Shown one piece after another: positions 34,289 through 43,488 of a DNA stretch of 64,000 nt. Position 1 is the stretch's first letter; each line of letters opens with the position of its first letter. Location of the stretch: contig NZ_CP127294.1 of NCBI RefSeq assembly GCF_030285625.1, positions 2,366,001-2,430,000 on the forward strand. Reading direction: 5' to 3'. A model generated the notes under the pieces. It searched no databases. It was not told where the DNA came from and was given only the letters and a program-made list of their open reading frames with translations. The position numbers and the translations under genes are program-made. The DNA comes from Amycolatopsis sp. 2-15. Lineage in GTDB: Bacteria; Actinomycetota; Actinomycetes; Mycobacteriales; Pseudonocardiaceae.

Positions 34289-34332
34289 CCACTGCCGGGC
34301 CGCCCCGACAACAGGCAGCCCGGCAGCAGTGG
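34289..34332 (-). terminator. Hairpin after rlmB
   Basis: CCACTGCCGGGC (34289-34300) pairs with GCCCGGCAGCAGTGG (34318-34332) apart from a three-base bulge. It lies ten bases beyond the rlmB stop on the minus strand. No T tract. Confidence 0.5.
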
Positions 34333-34342
34333 AACAAAACCG

Positions 34343-35302
34343 TCAGCCCAGCCGGCCCGCCGCGCGGCGGCGGCGGGCGACCTCGGCCAGCAGCACGCCG
34401 GCGGCCACCGAGGCGTTCAGGGACTCGACGCCCGCCGCCATCGGGATGGAGACCGTGGCGTCGCAGGTTTCGCGGACCAGTCGTGACAGGCCGCGGCCCT
34501 CGGAGCCCAGGACGATGACCAGCGGGTCGGCTGCGAGTTCGAGGGCGTCGATGTCGACGGTGCCATCGGCGTCGAGGCCCACGATCATGAGGCCGTCCGA
34601 TGCCCAGGCCTTCAGTTGGCGCGTGAGGTTCGTCGCGACGGCGATCGGGAGCTTCGCGGCTGTGCCGGCGCTCGTGCGCCACGCGACGGCCGTCATGCCG
34701 GCGCTGCGGCGCTCGGGCAGGAGCACGCCGTGGGCCCCGAACGCGGCGGCCGACCGGATCACCGCGCCGAGGTTGCGCGGGTCGGTGACGCCGTCGAGTG
34801 CGACGAACAGCGGGGTGTTGCCGGAGTCGCGTGCGGCTTCCATGAGGTCGTTCGGGTGGGCGTACTCGAACGGTGGCACCTGCAGGCCCAGGCCCTGGTG
34901 CATGGCGCGGTTGGTCTTGCGGTCGAGCTCCTCGCGCGGGATCTCCAGGATGGAGATGCCCTTGTCGGCCGCCAGCCGGACGGCCTCGTTCACGCGGTCG
35001 TCGATCTCGATGTTCACCGCCACGTACAGCGCGGTGCCCGGGACGTCGGCGCGCAGGGCCTCGACGACCGGGTTGCGGCCGGCGATGAGCTCCGGGCGGT
35101 CGGCCTTCTTCTGCCGCGCCTGCTCCCGCGTCTTCGCGGCGTTGGCGGAGCGGTACGCCTTGTGCCCGGGCCGGTCCTCGGCCTTCGGCGTGGGGCCCTT
35201 GCCCTCGAGCGCCTTGCGCCGCTGCCCGCCGGAGCCGACGACCTGGCCCTTCTTGGTGCCGGTCTTGCGGACGGCGCCCTGACGCCGTGAGTTGCCTGCC
35301 AT
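34343..35302 (-). CDS. rlmB: 23S rRNA 2'-O-methyltransferase of the RlmB/TsnR (SpoU) family
   Basis: The 319-residue protein has a basic, disordered N-terminus, the RlmB substrate-binding domain ([14 protein letters not shown], about 70-150) and a SpoU methyltransferase domain with the three knot motifs [28 protein letters not shown] and [17 protein letters not shown]. It methylates a ribose in 23S rRNA (G2251 in E. coli). Its position beside cysS matches tsnR/Rv3579c in mycobacteria. ATG 35302; 37 bases after the cysS stop, so likely cotranscribed. Confidence 0.95.
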   Translation of the reverse strand: MAGNSRRQGAVRKTGTKKGQVVGSGGQRRKALEGKGPTPKAEDRPGHKAYRSANAAKTREQARQKKADRPELIAGRNPVVEALRADVPGTALYVAVNIEIDDRVNEAVRLAADKGISILEIPREELDRKTNRAMHQGLGLQVPPFEYAHPNDLMEAARDSGNTPLFVALDGVTDPRNLGAVIRSAAAFGAHGVLLPERRSAGMTAVAWRTSAGTAAKLPIAVATNLTRQLKAWASDGLMIVGLDADGTVDIDALELAADPLVIVLGSEGRGLSRLVRETCDATVSIPMAAGVESLNASVAAGVLLAEVARRRRAAGRLG

Positions 35303-35339
35303 GTGTAACCGAGTCCTTAATCCACCGCAGTGGAACGGA

Positions 35340-36728
35340 TCAGGAGTTCCTGACCGTCCACTGCGGACCGTTCGGGGTGTCCTCAACCACGATGCCCGCC
35401 TGCGTGAGGCGGTCACGGGCGGCGTCCGCGCGCGCGAAGTCCTTCGCGGCGCGCGCCTCCTGGCGTTCGGCCAGTAAGCCTTGTACGAGCTCGTCGAGTG
35501 CTTCGCGGACGGGGGTCTCGCTGCCGCCGCCGTCGGCCCAGCGCTCCGACAGCGGGTCGATGCCGAGCACCCCCGTCATCGCACGCACCGAGAAAGCGAG
35601 TTCGAGAGCCTTGGGAGTATCGCCCGCGTCGAGCGCGGCATTACCGTCACGAACCGTGTTGTGCACCACGGCGAACGCGGCCGGCGTGGCCAGGTCGTCG
35701 TCCATCGCGGTGGCGAAGTCCGGCTGCACGGCGCCCGCGAGCACCTCGCCGGCGGTCGCCGCGCGCCGCAGGAACGCCTCGATGCGCCGGTAACCCTGCG
35801 CCGCCTCCGCGACCGCGCCGTCGGAGTACTCCACGGTGGAGCGGTAGTGCGGCTGCACGAGGTAGTAGCGCAGCTCGGGCGCGCGGTAGCGCTCCAGCAT
35901 CGCCGGGATCGACACGGTGTTGCCCAGCGACTTCGACATCTTCTCGCCGGACATCGTCACCCACGCGTTGTGCAGCCAGTACCGCGCGAACGGGTCGCCG
36001 ACGGCGTTCGACTGCGCGCGTTCGTTCTCGTGGTGCGGGAAGACCAGGTCGACGCCGCCGCCGTGGATGTCGAACTCGGGGCCGAGGTAGTTGGTCGACA
36101 TCGCCGAGCACTCCAGGTGCCAGCCCGGCCGCCCGTCGCCCCACGGCGTCGGCCACGACGGCTCGCCCGGCTTCGCGCTCTTCCACAGCGTGAAGTCACG
36201 CGAGTCGCGCTTGCCGCGCGTCGGCGTCTCGCCCTGCTGCACCTCGTCGAGCTGCTGGCCCGAGAGCTTGCCGTAGCCGTCGAACGACTTCACCGAGAAG
36301 TAGACGTCACCGTCGGCCGCGTAGGCGTGCCCGGTGTCGATCAAGCGCTGCATCAGCGTGATCATCTGCGTGATGTGCCCGGTCGCGCGCGGGTTGACCG
36401 ACGGCGCGAGGCAGCCAAGGTCGTCGTAAGCCTTCTCGAACGCGCGCTCGTGCGTGGTCGCCCACTCCCACCACGGCCGGCCCGCTTCGGCGGCCTTGGT
36501 GAGGATCTTGTCGTCGATGTCGGTGACGTTGCGGACCAGGAGCACGTCGAGTCCACTGTGGAGCAGCCAGCGCCGCAGGACGTCGTAGTTCAGCACTCCC
36601 CGCACGTGCCCGATGTGGGGCACGCCCTGCACGGTGGCGCCACACAGGTAGATGGACGCCGTTCCGCTGCGGACGGGAACGAACTCCCGAGGGGCACGGG
36701 TCGCGGTGTCGAACAGGTGTAGGGCCAC
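35340..36728 (-). CDS. cysS: Cysteinyl-tRNA synthetase
   Basis: The 462-residue class I synthetase has HIGH (HIGHVRG, with zinc C29 just before), the zinc ligand C in HLECSAM, HHENE and the KMSKS loop ([10 protein letters not shown]). The C-terminal anticodon-binding domain is complete. GTG 36728. Part of the conserved carD-ispD-ispF-cysS-rlmB run on this strand. Confidence 0.97.
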   Translation of the reverse strand: MALHLFDTATRAPREFVPVRSGTASIYLCGATVQGVPHIGHVRGVLNYDVLRRWLLHSGLDVLLVRNVTDIDDKILTKAAEAGRPWWEWATTHERAFEKAYDDLGCLAPSVNPRATGHITQMITLMQRLIDTGHAYAADGDVYFSVKSFDGYGKLSGQQLDEVQQGETPTRGKRDSRDFTLWKSAKPGEPSWPTPWGDGRPGWHLECSAMSTNYLGPEFDIHGGGVDLVFPHHENERAQSNAVGDPFARYWLHNAWVTMSGEKMSKSLGNTVSIPAMLERYRAPELRYYLVQPHYRSTVEYSDGAVAEAAQGYRRIEAFLRRAATAGEVLAGAVQPDFATAMDDDLATPAAFAVVHNTVRDGNAALDAGDTPKALELAFSVRAMTGVLGIDPLSERWADGGGSETPVREALDELVQGLLAERQEARAAKDFARADAARDRLTQAGIVVEDTPNGPQWTVRNS

Positions 36729-36770
36729 CCATAAAGGGTACGGGGTCGGTGTGGGCGATGTCGCAAGACG

Positions 36771-37442
36771 TCAAAAGACGTCGTGCTTGCGCAAGGCTCC
36801 GAGAAGTGCATCCGGCCGTTCGGCGGTGGGGAGCGGGTCGACGAGCTCGAACGCGCAGCCCAGAGCGCGGGCGCCGCCGTCGGCCTCCTCGCTGTCGCCG
36901 ACCATCAGGGTCTCTTCGGCGCGAACGCCCAGCTGGTCGATGGCCGCGCGGAAGATCTCGGGCTGCGGTTTGACGGCTCCGACCTCGAACGACAGCACGA
37001 ACGAGGAGATGTGGGCGTCCCAGCCGCGTTGGGCGAAGGCGGGGCGGATGTCGAAGGCGATGTTGCTGAGAACGCCGACCTTGCGCCCGGCCGAGGCGCC
37101 GAGCTTGAGAGCGGCTTCGGTGTCGGGATAGGGCGTCCACTCGCTGGGGGTGATGAGGCGGTTGTAGAGGGCCTCGGCCTGGTCGCGGTGGGGGACGCCG
37201 GAACGGGAGAGAACTTCGAGATAGACCTTCCGGTGGAGGCCGGGGTCGAGGTCGCGGTCGTTCCAGGCCCGCTGGTACTCGGCGTCGAGCTCGACGACCT
37301 GGCCGACGGGGGCGGTCATGCGGCGCATGAGCTCAGTCTGGGCTTCCAGGTCGAGGGATTCGCCGTCGTCGTCGATGAGGTGGGTGAGCCAGGAGGAGTC
37401 CTGTTCCAGTCGGAAGAGGGTGCCGGAGAAGTCGAAGCGGTG
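36771..37442 (-). CDS. HAD-superfamily hydrolase, 5' end unclear
   Basis: About 222 codons of a HAD phosphatase-like protein: motif I reads FDFSGTLF (first F at 37436), motif II GVLSNIAFD, motif III lysine in GAVKPQPEIF, motif IV MVGDSEEADGG. In motif I the second aspartate of DxD is serine, which is seen in some HAD phosphohydrolases with weak activity. No ATG, GTG, TTG or CTG lies in frame between motif I and 37630; the only nearby ATG (37510) is in another frame and inside a palindromic repeat. The gene may be 5'-damaged, start at a rare codon (ATT at 37511), or contain a frameshift. Located between ispF and cysS. Confidence 0.65.
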   Translation of the reverse strand, partial: HRFDFSGTLFRLEQDSSWLTHLIDDDGESLDLEAQTELMRRMTAPVGQVVELDAEYQRAWNDRDLDPGLHRKVYLEVLSRSGVPHRDQAEALYNRLITPSEWTPYPDTEAALKLGASAGRKVGVLSNIAFDIRPAFAQRGWDAHISSFVLSFEVGAVKPQPEIFRAAIDQLGVRAEETLMVGDSEEADGGARALGCAFELVDPLPTAERPDALLGALRKHDVF

Positions 37443-37507
37443 GGGAGGTGCTGCGCGTGGCCTGAGTTGGGCAGGCGGGTGGCGGTTGAGTGGGGGCCAA
37501 AGCGCCC

Positions 37508-37550
37508 CAATGTGGCGTTCGGTGCGTTGAGCGCAACGAACGCCGCATTG
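37508..37550. repeat. Imperfect palindrome near the HAD gene 5' end
   Basis: CAATGTGGCGTTCGGTGCG (37508-37526) and CGCAACGAACGCCGCATTG (37532-37550) are complementary at 17 of 19 positions around TTGAG. It looks like a mobile or amplified intergenic repeat unit. Confidence 0.75.
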
Positions 37551-37592
37551 GGTGCGTTGGGTGCAACGAACGCCGCGTTGGGTGCGGTGGGT
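37533..37592. repeat. Tandem duplication, two 30-base units
   Basis: The units 37533-37562 and 37563-37592 both begin GCAACGAACGCCGC and differ at two positions. The first shares its left half with the palindrome at 37508-37550. A further direct repeat of GGTGGGGCGGAG follows at about 37590-37615. Confidence 0.8.
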
Positions 37593-37642
37593 GGGGCGGA
37601 GGTGGGTGGGGCGGAGGCCGTGCGGGTGTGGGCGGGGCGAGG

Positions 37643-38116
37643 TCAGTCGCGGGTGAGGAGGGCGGTGGCGATGGCGGCGATGCCTTCGCCGCGGCCGGTG
37701 AGGCCGAGGCCGTCGGTGGTGGTGCCGGCGACGCTGACCGGAGCGCCGATGGCGGTGCCGAGGACGTGTTGCGCTTCGGTGCGGCGTTTGCCGATGCGGG
37801 GGTGGTTGCCGATGATCTGGACGGTGGCGTTGGCGACGCGCCAGCCTTCGGCTTCGAGCAGGGTGCGGACTTCGGCGAGCATGTCGGTGCCGTGGGCGCC
37901 GTCCATGCGGGGGTCGCCGGTGCCGAAGACGGCGCCGAGGTCGCCGAGGCCGGCGGCGGACAGCAGGGCGTCGCAGAGGGCGTGGGAGGCGACGTCGCCG
38001 TCGGAGTGGCCGGCGCAGCCGTCGGCGCCGGGCCAGAGGAGGCCGGCCATCCAGCAGTCGCGGCCGGGTTCGATGGGGTGGACGTCGACGCCGTTGCCCA
38101 CACGCAGGTCGGTCAC
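37643..38116 (-). CDS. ispF: 2-C-methyl-D-erythritol 2,4-cyclodiphosphate synthase
   Basis: The 157-residue enzyme of the MEP isoprenoid pathway closes CDP-methylerythritol phosphate into the cyclic diphosphate. Zinc ligands are visible in DVHPI and [11 protein letters not shown]; the cytidine site [15 protein letters not shown] is intact. GTG 38116 overlaps the ispD stop by four bases, so the two are coupled. Unlike ispD, nothing here looks degenerate. Confidence 0.95.
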   Translation of the reverse strand: MTDLRVGNGVDVHPIEPGRDCWMAGLLWPGADGCAGHSDGDVASHALCDALLSAAGLGDLGAVFGTGDPRMDGAHGTDMLAEVRTLLEAEGWRVANATVQIIGNHPRIGKRRTEAQHVLGTAIGAPVSVAGTTTDGLGLTGRGEGIAAIATALLTRD

Positions 38117-38784
38117 AGTGGGGCCTCCTGGTCGCCGCCGGCCACGAGGGCTTCGGCGAGCGTGAGTTCGAAGGCGCTCGCGACGCGCATGGCGTCGGGG
38201 TCGCCGGGGACGGTGGTCGCGCCGGCCACGGAGTCGAGGCCGGGGGTGGGGCTCGAAGCAAGCGCCGCGCGGAACGCGTCGAGCGAGAAGCCGACGGGGG
38301 TCTGGGCGGTGCGCAGGCCGTCGCGGTCGACGGTGGCGGTGATCAAGCCGGCGTCGGTCGCCTTCACGGTGTCCGCCATCGGGAGCACCGGCACTACGAC
38401 AGATGCACCTTCACGGACCGTGGTCAGTACTTCACGGAAAGTCCGTTGTGGAGTGAAGGCGCGCAAGGCGTCGTGGACGAGGACCACGGCATCAGGGGAA
38501 AGCGAGGGCTCGACGGCGGGGAAAACCTGCCGGAGCGACGCGCCGGGGACGAACCGGCAGCGATCGGACAGCCCGGGAACCAGGTCCGCTAGAGCGTCCG
38601 AAAACGACTCAGCACACCGAGTTGGGGCTGACACGACCACCAGATCGAGCTCTGGTGTGTCGAGCAGCCCCCGCACGGTGTGTTTGAGAAGAACTTCACC
38701 GTTCACCGTCGTGAGAGCACGCTCTTCATCGGCGGTGTGGTGTGCGACAGTCACGAACGCGACGCTCTGCACCTGCTGGTTCAT
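38113..38784 (-). CDS. ispD: IspD-like cytidylyltransferase with degenerate nucleotide-binding loop
   Basis: The 223-residue protein aligns with 2-C-methyl-D-erythritol 4-phosphate cytidylyltransferase by position (directly before ispF), length and several blocks ([36 protein letters not shown]). The family's N-terminal loop AAGxGxRxG...PKA, which holds CTP and the catalytic Arg and Lys, is replaced by [15 protein letters not shown] with no glycine pair and no lysine. The late Lys that contacts substrate also reads Arg ([10 protein letters not shown]). The frame is intact, so this is not a simple pseudogene. It may be inactive, or the pathway may rely on another IspD elsewhere. Confidence 0.75.
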   Translation of the reverse strand: MNQQVQSVAFVTVAHHTADEERALTTVNGEVLLKHTVRGLLDTPELDLVVVSAPTRCAESFSDALADLVPGLSDRCRFVPGASLRQVFPAVEPSLSPDAVVLVHDALRAFTPQRTFREVLTTVREGASVVVPVLPMADTVKATDAGLITATVDRDGLRTAQTPVGFSLDAFRAALASSPTPGLDSVAGATTVPGDPDAMRVASAFELTLAEALVAGGDQEAPL

Positions 38785-38848
38785 CGGGTCGTGATCGTAG
38801 AGAAGTGGCTGCCCGGTGCCTCCGCCGGGAGCCGGATGACCCCGAGGG

Positions 38849-39340
38849 TCAGACCGTCGCGGTTTCCAGAACTTCGTCGAGGAGTGTTTCCGCCTTGTCC
38901 TCGTCGGTGCCTTCCGCGAGCGCGAGCTCGCTGACCAGAATTTGCCGCGCCTTCGCCAGCATGCGCTTCTCGCCGGCTGAAAGTCCGCGGTCCTTCTCTC
39001 GCCGCCAGAGGTCGCGCACCACTTCGGCCACCTTGTTCACATCGCCGGAGGCGAGCTTCTCCAGGTTGGCCTTGTACCGACGAGACCAGTTCGTGGGCTC
39101 TTCGGTGTGGGGAGCACGCAGTACGTCGAAAACCTTGTCCAGTCCTTCTTGCCCGACGACATCACGCACACCGACGATCTCGGCGTTGTCAGCAGGCACG
39201 CGAACCGTGAGATCCCCTTGCGCGACTTTGAGGACGAGGTACTTCTTTTCCTCGCCCTTGATCACGCGGGTCTCGATGGCTTCGATGAGTGCGGCACCGT
39301 GGTGCGGGTAGACGACGGTCTCTCCGACCTTGAAAACCAT
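38849..39340 (-). CDS. carD: CarD transcription factor
   Basis: The 163-residue RNA-polymerase-binding protein stabilises open complexes at rRNA and other promoters. The N-terminal Tudor-like domain starts [19 protein letters not shown]; the C-terminal helical DNA-binding domain includes the conserved tryptophan in [23 protein letters not shown] 39340 follows GAGGA. It is first in the ispD-ispF run (64-base gap), as in mycobacteria. Confidence 0.97.
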   Translation of the reverse strand: MVFKVGETVVYPHHGAALIEAIETRVIKGEEKKYLVLKVAQGDLTVRVPADNAEIVGVRDVVGQEGLDKVFDVLRAPHTEEPTNWSRRYKANLEKLASGDVNKVAEVVRDLWRREKDRGLSAGEKRMLAKARQILVSELALAEGTDEDKAETLLDEVLETATV

Positions 39341-39626
39341 GTGTCCTCTGCCCCTTTCGCTGATTCCATCTTAGCACGGTCTTCAGATGGCCACCTAGCG
39401 ACCCGGGATCGTCGTCGCAGGTCAGCGGCTTGGCGGGGGTTGACAAACCTGAATCGCCCGTGCTCATGCTGGTGATGGGGAAGGCGTTGATCAGCAGGTC
39501 CGAAATCCTAATTGGACGGTTGATCTTGGGTCTTGGCGCACCCGTTGGGCCCCACCGGTTCCGTGCGCGCGGCGGCGCCCGGCTAGTCTTCGTCGTGACG
39601 AGGCCGTGAGATGGAAGGACTCTGAC
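39341..39626. other. Divergent carD/lpqE promoter region
   Basis: No gene is seen. For carD there is an extended -10 on the minus strand. In the lpqE direction a perfect TTGACA lies at 39440-39445, without a convincing -10 at normal spacing. Confidence 0.45.
39368..39376 (-). promoter_or_regulatory. Extended -10 promoter element for carD
   Basis: Read on the minus strand the sequence is TGCTAAGAT: an extended TGn followed by TAAGAT. It lies about 28 bases upstream of the carD ATG. No clear -35. Confidence 0.45.
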
Positions 39627-40274
39627 GTGAGGCTGCAGAAACGTCGTGTGCTCGGCGCAGGTGTGTCGGCGCTCGGTGCCGCGCTGGTGCTCGCCGGTTG
39701 CGGCGCCGGTCAGATCACCCAGACCGACACGCAGCAGCCTGCGGTCAACGGCACGTACGCGCAGGTGAAGACGCTGGTGCTGCGCGACGCCGCCGTCCAG
39801 TACCCCGCGCAGGGCGCCGCCTACTCGGCCGGCCAGCCCGCGCCGCTCACGCTCACGATCGTCAACCAGGGCACCCAGGACGACCAGCTCGTCTCGGTCA
39901 GCTCGGAGGGCACGAAGTCGCCGGCGCAGATCAGTGGCGCCACCGACATCGTCGCCGGGCACACGCTGGTCATCGGCCCGGACGACGCGGTCGAGTCGAC
40001 CAACGAGCAGACCGCGCCAACCACGCCGACCACGTCGAGCTCGGCCTCCACACCGCCCAGTAACACCTCCTCGGGCGCGCCGACCGCCACGAGCAGCGCG
40101 TCCCCAGGCGACGGCGGCGCGGCGACGAAGCTGGGCCAGGGCACGGTCGTACTGCAGGACCTCACGCAGCCGCTGTGGCCGGGCATGACGATCAACGTCA
40201 CCTTCACCTTCCGCAACGCGGGCCCGATCACCGTCGCGATGCCGGTCGCCGCGCCGGCCCACGTCGAGCCCTGA
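39627..40274 (+). CDS. lpqE: LpqE-like lipoprotein
   Basis: The 215-residue protein has a lipoprotein signal (lipobox LAGC), a beta-rich domain (TLTIVNQGTQDDQLVSVSS), a Thr/Ser/Pro-rich linker and a final beta segment resembling copper-chaperone-like DUF461/PCuAC folds. It sits between carD and radA exactly as Rv3584 (lpqE) does in M. tuberculosis. Function unknown. GTG 39627 is chosen because GGAAGGA is eight bases upstream; an in-frame GTG at 39606 lacks this. Confidence 0.8.
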   Translation: MRLQKRRVLGAGVSALGAALVLAGCGAGQITQTDTQQPAVNGTYAQVKTLVLRDAAVQYPAQGAAYSAGQPAPLTLTIVNQGTQDDQLVSVSSEGTKSPAQISGATDIVAGHTLVIGPDDAVESTNEQTAPTTPTTSSSASTPPSNTSSGAPTATSSASPGDGGAATKLGQGTVVLQDLTQPLWPGMTINVTFTFRNAGPITVAMPVAAPAHVEP

Positions 40275-40309
40275 CGGTTTTTGTCGGTGCCCGCCGATAG
40301 CCTCGGCGC

Positions 40310-41671
40310 GTGGTGAAGAAGACCAGCACCGTCTACCGGTGCGCGGAATGCGGGCATGAAGCCGCGAAGTGGCTCGGCCGCTGCCCGGAGTGCCAGGCCT
40401 GGGGCTCGCTCGAAGAGCGGGGCGGAGTCAAACCGGCGATCACGCGAGTGGCTGCGGGTGCGCCGAGCGCGCCCGCGCGGCCCATCGGCGAGGTCGACGT
40501 CGAGACAGCCCGCGCGAAGGCGACCGGCGTCTCCGAACTCGACCGCGTGCTCGGTGGCGGGCTCGTGCCCGGTGCTGTGGTGTTGCTGGCCGGCGAACCC
40601 GGTGTCGGCAAGTCGACCCTGCTGCTCGAAGTGGCATTCCAGTGGGCCAAAACGGCCGGGCGCTCCCTGTATGTCACGGGTGAGGAGTCGGCCGGGCAGG
40701 TCCGGCTGCGTGCCGAGCGCACGGGCAACGTCCATGGCGAGATGTTCCTCGCGGCCGAGAGCGACCTGTCGGCGGTCCTGGGCCACGTCGACGCCGTGAA
40801 ACCGGGTGTGCTGATCGTCGATTCGGTGCAGACGATGGCATCACCGCTGGTGGAGGGCTCGCCGGGCGGAGTCACCCAGGTGCGTGCCGTCGCGGCGGGG
40901 CTCGTGGCGCTGGCCAAGGAACGCGGGCTGCCCGTGGTGCTGGTGGGCCACGTGACGAAGGACGGCTCGGTCGCGGGTCCGCGCGTGCTGGAGCACCTCG
41001 TCGACGTCGTGCTGCAGTTCGAGGGCGACAAGCATTCGACGCTGCGCATGGTGCGCGGCATCAAGAACCGCTTCGGCGCGGCCGACGAGATCGGCTGCTT
41101 CGAGCTCACCGAGGGCGGCATCGTCGGCGTGCCCGACCCGTCCGGGCTGTTCATGAGCCGCACCGCCGAACCGGTGCCGGGCACGGCCATCACGGTCGCC
41201 ATGGAGGGCAAACGGCCACTGCTGGGCGAGGTGCAGGCGCTGGTGTCGAGCACGAGCATGCCGCAGCCCCGGCGCGCGGTGAGCGGCCTCGACTCCTCGC
41301 GCGTGGCGATGGTCCTCGCCGTGCTGGAGAAACGCGGCCGGCTGAAGCTGGGTGACAAGGACGTCTACGTCGCCACGGTCGGTGGGATGAAGATCACCGA
41401 ACCCTCGATCGACCTGGCGCTGGTCCTGGCGCTCACGTCGTCGATGCACGACGTCGCGTTGTCCCAGCGCCTGGTCGCCGTCGGCGAGGTCGGGCTGGCC
41501 GGCGAGGTGCGGCGGGTGCCCAACGTCGCGCGCCGCCTCGCGGAGGCCGCGCGGCTCGGCTACACCCACGCCCTGGTGCCACCCGACTCCGGCAAGCTGC
41601 CCGACGGCATCCGCGCCCTAGAGGTCGGCGACGTCGCCAGTGCGCTCAACGCCGCCAACCACGCGAAGTGA
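40310..41671 (+). CDS. radA: DNA repair protein RadA (Sms)
   Basis: The 453-residue branch-migration ATPase has a C4 zinc finger (C11, C14, C25, C28), a RecA-like core with Walker A GEPGVGKST, the RadA-specific motif KNRFG, and a C-terminal Lon-like domain (SIDLALVLALTSS). GTG 40310. It follows lpqE by 35 bases. disA, usually the next gene, is missing; instead the stop abuts the stop of a convergent gene. Confidence 0.97.
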   Translation: MVKKTSTVYRCAECGHEAAKWLGRCPECQAWGSLEERGGVKPAITRVAAGAPSAPARPIGEVDVETARAKATGVSELDRVLGGGLVPGAVVLLAGEPGVGKSTLLLEVAFQWAKTAGRSLYVTGEESAGQVRLRAERTGNVHGEMFLAAESDLSAVLGHVDAVKPGVLIVDSVQTMASPLVEGSPGGVTQVRAVAAGLVALAKERGLPVVLVGHVTKDGSVAGPRVLEHLVDVVLQFEGDKHSTLRMVRGIKNRFGAADEIGCFELTEGGIVGVPDPSGLFMSRTAEPVPGTAITVAMEGKRPLLGEVQALVSSTSMPQPRRAVSGLDSSRVAMVLAVLEKRGRLKLGDKDVYVATVGGMKITEPSIDLALVLALTSSMHDVALSQRLVAVGEVGLAGEVRRVPNVARRLAEAARLGYTHALVPPDSGKLPDGIRALEVGDVASALNAANHAK

Positions 41672-42814
41672 TCACGACCCGAATTCGCTGGTGATCTCGA
41701 AGCTGAACTTCGCGGTGCTGAGCGTCTCGCCCGGGTGGATCCCGTAGAAGTTCTGGTTCGTGACATCGCGCGCGCTGAGCAGCTGGGAAGTCGAGTTGTC
41801 GACGTCGATCACCAGCTGGTGGTTGCCGTAGCTGACCAGGTAGGTGTCGGTGTCGCCTTCGACCTTCCACGTCGTGGCCTGGCTGCGCAGGAGATCGATG
41901 ATCGCCGCGCGCACCGGGCGCGGCGCGAGCCCCGACGCGAGCACGGTGAGCAGGCGCATCTGGATGTCGCCAGGCCCCGCGTAGGTCGCGACCGCGGACC
42001 CGGGGGTGGGCGCCAGCGGTGTCTTCGCCGTGGTCGTCGCGCCGGCTGCTTGCTGGAAGAGGCCGGGGTACGACTGCATCGGCGGGAGGACCTCCGTGGC
42101 GCCGTCCACGAACCGCTGGGGTGGCGAGGACGCGCTCGTGACGTCTTTCAGCAGAGCCGCGCTGTCCGTCGGCAGGTTCTCGACGAATGCCGGCGTCGGC
42201 CGGTACCAGCCGCCGGGGACGTCCGTGTCCCAGCCGCCGGGGTAGGGGAACGGCGTCCTGAAGTCGCCGCCCGCGGCGATCTGCGTGGTGGAGTCCGGGC
42301 CGGGCAGGCTCGCCTTGTCGTAGGTCTGCCCCGTGAGCACGACCGGGTCGCCATCGCGGGTCCACTTGCGCATCCACATGTCCGACCGGTCGGCCGGGAT
42401 CCAGAACTCGACCTTCTGCTGCACGGCGAACGCACTGCGGTCGGCCACCCACTCGATGTCCGTGTAGGTGTTGGTCACGTGGGTGTACTGGCCGGGACCG
42501 GGCCGCACGTCGGCGGTCGCCGTGGCGGCGGGGGCCACCGTGGCGGGCTGTTCGACGATCTCGCGGGCCACGACCACACCACCCGTCACCACGACCACCG
42601 CGGCGGCCACCGCGATCCAGCGCCACGTACCCGACCGCTTCTTCGCAGGCGGGGCGGTGTGGGCCTGGCCGGTCTCGGCCGAGGCGGCCCGCAGCAGCGT
42701 CGCGCGGGCGCGGTCCAGCTCCGCGGGGTCGGTGCGGACGTGGGGGTGCAAGGCGTCGAGGGCTTCGTCGAGCTCGGCGTCGGACCACAGGTGGCGCACG
42801 TTGTCGTCGTTCAC
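41672..42814 (-). CDS. CU044_5270-type membrane protein, partner of an ECF sigma factor
   Basis: The 380-residue protein has a short acidic cytoplasmic N-terminus (WSDAELDEALDALHPHVRT), one membrane helix (about 66-84) and a large extracellular domain with no recognised catalytic motif. Proteins with this layout are usually encoded directly after ECF sigma factors in actinomycetes; whether this one acts as an anti-sigma factor is inferred. Its start overlaps the sigma gene stop by four bases. It ends with no gap against radA. Confidence 0.68.
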   Translation of the reverse strand: MNDDNVRHLWSDAELDEALDALHPHVRTDPAELDRARATLLRAASAETGQAHTAPPAKKRSGTWRWIAVAAAVVVVTGGVVVAREIVEQPATVAPAATATADVRPGPGQYTHVTNTYTDIEWVADRSAFAVQQKVEFWIPADRSDMWMRKWTRDGDPVVLTGQTYDKASLPGPDSTTQIAAGGDFRTPFPYPGGWDTDVPGGWYRPTPAFVENLPTDSAALLKDVTSASSPPQRFVDGATEVLPPMQSYPGLFQQAAGATTTAKTPLAPTPGSAVATYAGPGDIQMRLLTVLASGLAPRPVRAAIIDLLRSQATTWKVEGDTDTYLVSYGNHQLVIDVDNSTSQLLSARDVTNQNFYGIHPGETLSTAKFSFEITSEFGS

Positions 42815-43428
42815 AGTTCCTTCGCCTCCTCGGCGGTGTCAGCGGCCTGGACGGATGCGGCGTTGGCCCGAAGCCAGCGCCGGATGCGGTGCAGCCGCGA
42901 GCGGATCGTGCCAGGCGGCACACCCAGTGCTTCGGCGACCTCAGTCGGCTCCAGCCCGGCCCACGACACGAGCAGGAGCGTGTCGCGGTCGGCGGCGTTG
43001 AGCTTCGCCAGCGCGCCGGCCAGCTGGGCCGCGCGGGTCTGCGCGTCCACCTGGTCGGCGACGCGGCCGTCGTGCCCGGCCGTGGAGTGTTCGCCGGTGG
43101 CCGCGAGCCGCGCGGTCGCCCTCAGCGCCCGCGTCTCGCTGCGGATGTGGTGGCGCAGCAGGTTCGTCGCGATCCCGTACAGCCACGAGCGCGCCGTGCC
43201 CAGGTCCGGCCGGTACGACTCGCGCCGCCGCAGCGCGACGAGGAACGTCTCGGCCATGAGGTCGTGGGCGGCGTCGTCGCCGACGCGGCGCGCGAGGTAG
43301 CGGTGCAGCTGGCGCGAGTGTGCGTCGAAGAGCCGCCCGAAAACGGGCGCCGGATCGGGAACGCCCAGGTCGGGACGGTCGAACGAGTCCGGCAACGCCG
43401 CCTCCGGATCGTCGTGGATCACCTGCAT
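42811..43428 (-). CDS. ECF-type RNA polymerase sigma factor
   Basis: The 205-residue protein has sigma region 2 (FDAHSRQLHRYLARRVGDD, AHDLMAETFLVALRRR, SWLYGIATNLLRHH) and region 4 (LNAADRDTLLLVSWAGLEP, then TEVAEALGVPPGTIRSRLHR). No extra domains. Start by ATG 43428. Translation is coupled to the downstream membrane protein gene. Its regulon is unknown; no self-like promoter is evident upstream. Confidence 0.88.
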   Translation of the reverse strand: MQVIHDDPEAALPDSFDRPDLGVPDPAPVFGRLFDAHSRQLHRYLARRVGDDAAHDLMAETFLVALRRRESYRPDLGTARSWLYGIATNLLRHHIRSETRALRATARLAATGEHSTAGHDGRVADQVDAQTRAAQLAGALAKLNAADRDTLLLVSWAGLEPTEVAEALGVPPGTIRSRLHRIRRWLRANAASVQAADTAEEAKEL

Positions 43429-43488
43429 GCCCTGTGTTGCCCGCAGGGATCCGCGGCGTTCACAGCGGCGCTCACCGAGTGACCGGAC

